Below, piece by piece: positions 60,405 through 64,000 of a stretch of DNA of 64,000 nt (position 1 is the stretch's first letter; each line of letters begins with the position of its first letter). The notes under the pieces were generated by a model, which made no database searches, was not told where the DNA came from, and was given only the letters and a program-made list of their open reading frames with translations. The translations under genes and the position numbers were made by a program. This DNA comes from Nitrospira sp. (lineage in GTDB: Bacteria > Nitrospirota > Nitrospiria > Nitrospirales > Nitrospiraceae): contig VOPR01000006.1 in assembly GCA_009594995.1 (NCBI GenBank), positions 141,570 through 205,569 of the forward strand, in the 5' to 3' direction.

Positions 60405-60761
60405 GTGGAACACTTGCGACTGTGGGCCGATGCGGACTGCCCATTTTGCAACGACAGTGAGATCGTCGGAAGAAACGGGGCGTTCCCCTTTATGAAAAGC
60501 GAAGGATGGTGGCTACCATCAGGGCGAGCAACTATGAATATCGGAGGGTATGAATATGGTCGCCTTCACTACGTGTGGCGCCGCGCTGGGCGTCCAATCG
60601 CACCAGTTTCAGAAGGGGCTTTGTTCATACAGGGCGTTTCGCCGGACTGGTTCCAGTATGAACATACACGGAACTCCTGCGCCTCGCTCGTGGCCTTATG
60701 GCTAGATGGTAGTAGCTATGCCTATGAGATAGACCCCGAGCTCATGAAACCTCGTGAGTAG
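60405..60761 (+). CDS. Possible hypothetical protein in a lower-GC patch
   Basis: An open frame of 118 codons from GTG 60405, with no competing gene. It has 'DADCPFCNDSEIVG' near the N-terminus (a CxxC pair) and 'SEGALFIQGVSPDWFQ', with reasonable amino acid balance. No family is recognised. The start is uncertain; ATG 60492 or 60535 would give shorter products. Base composition from here to about 61.5 kb is clearly less GC-rich than the rest, so the patch may be foreign. Confidence 0.4.
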   Translation: MEHLRLWADADCPFCNDSEIVGRNGAFPFMKSEGWWLPSGRATMNIGGYEYGRLHYVWRRAGRPIAPVSEGALFIQGVSPDWFQYEHTRNSCASLVALWLDGSSYAYEIDPELMKPRE

Positions 60762-61226
60762 TGACGCGAGCTGCGAAAGCTTCAGTTCGTAACCACTTAT
60801 TGTGGCCCTGTCTCGGTCTCCCCGGACAATAAGCTGTGTTGGGCCTGCATCAGCTTCACCAGAGTGAATCTTTTCATCTATGTGCTCAATCACATGCCTG
60901 AGCTGCACAACCTCTCTTGCCAGTCTGCTGAGAAGACGGCGCGTTTACCTTGGTATTTCTGAAATTGTGCCTTCACCATTTAGGCGCTCGAAAAGAGCGC
61001 TTGCGCGCCTAGTTGCATTGACGCAGTTCTCCAGATGGTCAGTTACGCCAATGAAATAAATGTATGTGATTCCGGCCGGACCGTCTCCTTCTCCACGCTC
61101 CTGGCGAATCTCAGCGAGCAAGTATTCACGAGCTAGTTTGTACTCGTTGACCGCCTTGTCGACCAGCCGTATGAAATTATTCCGGTATATTGACGCTTTT
61201 CGTGTAAATGCATTGCTGGGCGGCAC
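60702..61226 (-). pseudogene. Helical protein gene interrupted by one in-frame stop
   Basis: From GTG 61226 the frame encodes 93 residues ('NNFIRLVDKAVNEYKLAREY', 'IYFIGVTDHLENCVNATRR') and stops at TAA 60947-60945. The same frame then stays open for another 80 codons to 60702 and reads as sensible protein ('TRRLLSRLAREVVQLRHVIE', 'LKLSQLASLLTRFHELGVYL'). The two halves therefore look like one gene of about 174 codons broken by a single nonsense change, or read through. GGAGC stands just before the GTG. No family is recognised. The patch is lower in GC than its flanks. Confidence 0.5.
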
Positions 61227-61238
61227 TAGAGCTCCGAG

Positions 61239-61469
61239 TTAAAGCCTAGGCACCAACTTGTCTAACTCGGCGAGGTCTGGCATTGGAAAGTACTCTGTTG
61301 ATGTTGTCACCAGTGATACCTCGTTCCCTAAGGAATGGCCTCTGTGCCTAACGGCTTTCTCTGCTTGTCCAGAGATTGGACGTGTGCATGGTGGGCTTGG
61401 AGCACGGTGGGGGATGTGCCACCAGAGAGTCACTGAATAAACTACTCTGAGTTGCGCAAGAGCTGCCAA
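61239..61469 (-). CDS. Possible gene remnant upstream of the interrupted gene
   Basis: A 76-codon frame whose last 30 codons ('VSLVTTSTEYFPMPDLAELD') look protein-like and end 12 bases before the interrupted gene. The N-terminal part does not look protein-like and there is no ribosome site. It may be the tail of a degraded upstream gene of the same small operon. Confidence 0.25.
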   Translation of the reverse strand: MAALAQLRVVYSVTLWWHIPHRAPSPPCTRPISGQAEKAVRHRGHSLGNEVSLVTTSTEYFPMPDLAELDKLVPRL

Positions 61470-61646
61470 CAGGTACTCCGTTCCCCTTACGAATATGGAT
61501 GCTGGACTGGTGCCTGCTCCTGGCGTGCAGAGTGCCGCTAGGCCTTCCGCGTTATTCTTTCATCCATCTTTATGTGGACGTGTGACTGGCAGCGCACGCC
61601 GATGCGGTGGTTCTACGCGGAAGAGCCCGACCATCTTCCTTGCCCC

Positions 61647-62315
61647 TCACACCGGCCATTTCTCCTCGTTCCAGGCCATCTCCCAAAACATCCACTCATA
61701 CTTGGAGCTGATCAGAAATGCCTGCTCCATCCGTTTCTTTTCTTCGTGACCGGCTGTCCGCGCCCAGGTATCAACCCTGGCCCGCATCCATTCCTGCACC
61801 GCTTCAAATTCGGGGGAGGCGTACAGCATAAGCCAGTCGCGGTAGGGATGTTTGGCCGGCGGGGAACCATTCTTCAAAAAATGCTTCCCCACGACGCAGT
61901 AGATCCAGGCGCAGGGCAGTGCCACGACGGCAATCTCCGTGGCAGAACCGCTCTGAGCCACGGCGAGCATGTGGCGCGTATAGGCGTAGTTGGTCGGAGC
62001 CATCGGCTCGTTGAGCATGTCCTGCGGCGAGAGTTTCCAGCGTTTCCCGTAGTTCTCGTGGAGGCTGCGTTCGACGGTGATGGTCTCTTCGGCCAGTTTG
62101 GCGAAACGCAAAGCCGATTCCGAGTCCGGCGCCCGCATGGAACCGGCGGCAAACACACGCGCGAGATCGGCGAGGAAGCGGGCATCCTGCAGAATGTAGT
62201 AACGGAATTTGCGCTCCGATAATGTGCCTTTGCCGAGCGCGAGCACGAACGGGTGAGTCAGTTGCGCATCCCAGACGGGTTGAGCCAGCTTGCGAAGATG
62301 ATTTGAAAACGACAT
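61647..62315 (-). CDS. tenA: TenA family thiaminase-type enzyme
   Basis: A 222-residue all-helical TenA. 'YYILQDARFLADLARVFA' has the conserved Asp, 'VALPCAWIYCVVGKHF' the catalytic cysteine and 'YEWMFWEMAWNEEKWP' the C-terminal glutamate. TenA enzymes hydrolyse aminopyrimidines from degraded thiamin to give HMP, which ThiD then phosphorylates. GGAGG lies 6-7 bases before ATG 62315. It is downstream of sthA on the same strand. Confidence 0.9.
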   Translation of the reverse strand: MSFSNHLRKLAQPVWDAQLTHPFVLALGKGTLSERKFRYYILQDARFLADLARVFAAGSMRAPDSESALRFAKLAEETITVERSLHENYGKRWKLSPQDMLNEPMAPTNYAYTRHMLAVAQSGSATEIAVVALPCAWIYCVVGKHFLKNGSPPAKHPYRDWLMLYASPEFEAVQEWMRARVDTWARTAGHEEKKRMEQAFLISSKYEWMFWEMAWNEEKWPV

Positions 62316-62424
62316 CCGAATCCTCCTTCGTCGGCGTCCGCATCTCTCCTGGCTCGCGAAACATCGCCCGCCACCAGCTACTGAAGCGGAAATGGTCCGA
62401 TCATTCTTTCATGTGCCTCACGTG

Positions 62425-63828
62425 TCATGCTCTCGGCGTCCAAGGCCTGGGGAGTTGGTTGATGCCATCCAGCGCGGCGACTCGATAACATTCCGCAAGG
62501 GTCGGGTAATTGAAGACCGCATCCACGAAGTAGTCGATCTGTCCTTGGAACGCCATGACAGTCTGGCCGATGTGAATCAATTCCGTCGCCCCGTCGCCGA
62601 TCGCGTGGACGCCCAGTAGCTGCCTGGTCTTGTTATGGAAGAGCAGTTTCAGCATGCCGATTTCGTCGCCGATGATCTGGCCGCGGGCGATTTCTCGGTA
62701 ACGGGCGATGCCGACGGCGTACGGCACTCCGTTCTTGGTGAGGTCGTCCTCGTTGCGGCCGACCATGGAAATTTCAGGAATGGAGTAAATGCCGTAGGGC
62801 ATCAGGTCCGACTGCGTTTGGCAGGGAATGCCGAAGGCATGGCAGGCGGCGAGACGGCCCTGCTGCATGGAGGTCGAGGCCAATGCGGGGAAGCCGATAA
62901 TGTCGCCGGCTGCATAAATGTGTGGGATCGACGTTTGATAATGCTCATTGACCGTGAGGCGCCCGCGATTGTCCGCCGCGAGTCCGATTGCCTCCAGATT
63001 GAGTGTCGCGCTCGCGCCGGTACGACCGACCGAATAGAGCACGGTAGAGGCCGCGATTTCTTTGCCGCTCTTTAACCGGACGATGACCTGTTGCTCGGCC
63101 ACCGGGTCGACTGACACCACCTCTTCATTGAACCGGAGGACGACGCCAATGCTGCGCATGTGGTACTGCAGCGCCTCGATGGTTTCCTGATCGACAAACT
63201 CCAGCAGGCGCGGGCGCCGTTCGATCAGGGTGACATGAATCCCCATGGTGGCCAGAATGGAGGCGTATTCGGCGCCGATGACCCCGCCGCCGATGATCGT
63301 GATGGACTTCGGGAGTTCCTTCAGCGCCAGGAGACCGTCGGTGTCGATGATGGTGTGGTCGTCGAACGGGATGTGCGCGGGCCTGGCCGGGATGGTGCCG
63401 CAGGCGATGACGAAAAAGTCGGCGCTGTGTTCGAGGTGGTCATCGGTCCGCTCGATCCGAAGCCGATGCGGGTCGATGAAGGAGGCCGTGCCGAACCAGA
63501 GGTCGACATTGTTGCGCGTCATCTGATTCTGGATGATCTCGATCTCGCGGGTAATGACGTGGTTGGAACGGAAGGTCAGGTCCGCCATCGTAATGTCCTG
63601 TTTGACGCGGTAACTCGCGCCGTACAGGCTGCGCTGGTGGAAGCCGGAGAGGTAGAGGGCCGCTTCGCGGAGCGATTTGCTGGGGATGGTTCCGGTGTTG
63701 GTGCACACCCCGCCGACGACCCGTTTGCGCTCGACGATGCCGACTTTTTTGCCGAGTTTGGCCGCCTGGATGGCGGCTTTTTGGCCCGCCGGGCCGGTCC
63801 CGATTACCAGCAGATCGTAATGCGCCAT
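62425..63828 (-). CDS. sthA: Soluble pyridine nucleotide transhydrogenase
   Basis: A 467-residue flavoprotein. The FAD motif 'LLVIGTGPAGQKAAIQAA' starts near residue 6, and 'GGVCTNTGTIPSKSLREA' has a single cysteine where disulfide reductases have two, the hallmark of SthA. The NAD(P) motif 'ITIIGGGVIGAEYASIL' lies near residue 175, and 'HIYAAGDIIGFPALASTSMQ' and 'NYPTLAECYRVAALDG' complete the family. It moves hydride between NADPH and NAD. GGAG precedes ATG 63828. tenA follows after about 110 bases. Confidence 0.93.
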   Translation of the reverse strand: MAHYDLLVIGTGPAGQKAAIQAAKLGKKVGIVERKRVVGGVCTNTGTIPSKSLREAALYLSGFHQRSLYGASYRVKQDITMADLTFRSNHVITREIEIIQNQMTRNNVDLWFGTASFIDPHRLRIERTDDHLEHSADFFVIACGTIPARPAHIPFDDHTIIDTDGLLALKELPKSITIIGGGVIGAEYASILATMGIHVTLIERRPRLLEFVDQETIEALQYHMRSIGVVLRFNEEVVSVDPVAEQQVIVRLKSGKEIAASTVLYSVGRTGASATLNLEAIGLAADNRGRLTVNEHYQTSIPHIYAAGDIIGFPALASTSMQQGRLAACHAFGIPCQTQSDLMPYGIYSIPEISMVGRNEDDLTKNGVPYAVGIARYREIARGQIIGDEIGMLKLLFHNKTRQLLGVHAIGDGATELIHIGQTVMAFQGQIDYFVDAVFNYPTLAECYRVAALDGINQLPRPWTPRA

Positions 63829-64000
63829 GTGCGCTCCTACTGTGGCAGGCGATCCGCTCGCCCAGGGCGGTTGTTCTCAAGCTCCGTGACGCGTGAGGTG
63901 AATCTCAGGGGAGTCGCCGGTCTCACTCAAATGCGTCGCGCCGGGATATGAGTGATGCGTCAGGTCCGACGCGAGCCTCAGCTGGCCGTCACCAGTTTTC

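Noticed and set aside
61495..61749. An 84-codon plus-strand frame near tenA
   Set aside because: Overlaps the end of tenA on the opposite strand and has no ribosome site or conserved-looking content.
1..64000. Search by eye for tRNA, rRNA, CRISPR arrays, transposases, integrases and prophage genes
   Set aside because: None was found; regularly spaced repeats occur only inside the 51.7-53.5 kb coding sequence.

Overview
The window is GC-rich bacterial chromosome, densely coded on both strands, with short gaps, frequent ATGA stop/start overlaps and clear Shine-Dalgarno sequences. Many products carry Sec or lipoprotein signals, and there is phospholipid acyltransferase chemistry, so the host is Gram-negative. 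The mix of genes (J-domain protein, DUF2330, DUF3047, DUF3365 heme sensor, SUMF1-like protein, DHH-CBS-tRNA nucleotidyltransferase fusion, SthA, Lhr) fits Nitrospirota, most likely a Nitrospira. That assignment rests on gene content and was not tested by any search. I see no rRNA, tRNA, CRISPR array, insertion sequence, prophage or integrase.

Layout. 1-6.3 kb: tail of a phytanoyl-CoA-dioxygenase-like gene, an HbpS-like protein with a lipoprotein, a beta-hydroxyacid dehydrogenase, small proteins, a coiled-coil lipoprotein, a dipeptide-epimerase-like enolase overlapping a molybdopterin oxidoreductase, and two tiny genes (a zinc ribbon and a one-helix membrane protein). 6.4-13.7 kb: TVP38 membrane protein with a mercuric-reductase-like flavoprotein, DUF3047, two small exported proteins and the DHH-CBS-nucleotidyltransferase fusion. 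13.7-17.8 kb: a 66-aa gene behind a leaderless promoter, then an MFS transporter with pxpB-pxpA-pxpC for 5-oxoproline use. 17.9-26.5 kb: J-domain protein, an overlapping operon of class V aminotransferase, cytochrome-c-type sensor and amidohydrolase, a CPBP protease, an XRE-cupin regulator, an SGNH-type protein and an NAD-dependent epimerase. 26.6-33.9 kb: a NarL-type histidine kinase and response regulator, a receiver-only protein followed by a free-standing zinc module, and a 1481-aa Lhr helicase. 33.9-40.3 kb: tandem universal stress protein, small exported proteins, and an in-frame RnfD-like/DUF2330 fusion. 40.3-48.7 kb: a minus-strand run of MutS-like ATPase, MFS-PlsC-AMP-ligase fusion, amidohydrolase, ECF sigma factor and an anti-sigma-like DUF4384 protein. 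48.7-51.7 kb: prmA, MOSC protein, methyltransferase, SUMF1-like protein. 51.7-64 kb: a triple-repeat exported protein, hydrolase, oxidase-subunit-I-like membrane protein with thiD, a FlgO-like protein, HEAT-repeat protein, a short lower-GC patch with a broken gene, tenA and sthA.

Coupled functions: MFS-pxpBAC for import and ATP-dependent opening of 5-oxoproline; thiD and tenA for thiamin pyrimidine synthesis and salvage; kinase/regulator plus the receiver/zinc-module pair for signalling; sigma factor with its presumed anti-sigma partner for envelope response. Several genes share an extended -10 element (TGnTAnnnT) lying 6-10 bases before the start codon and lack a Shine-Dalgarno, which suggests leaderless or nearly leaderless mRNAs. 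I found no unmistakably new system. The best candidates for new biology are the leaderless promoter set, the RnfD/DUF2330 fusion, the heme sensor embedded in a metabolic operon, and the split receiver/zinc-module pair.
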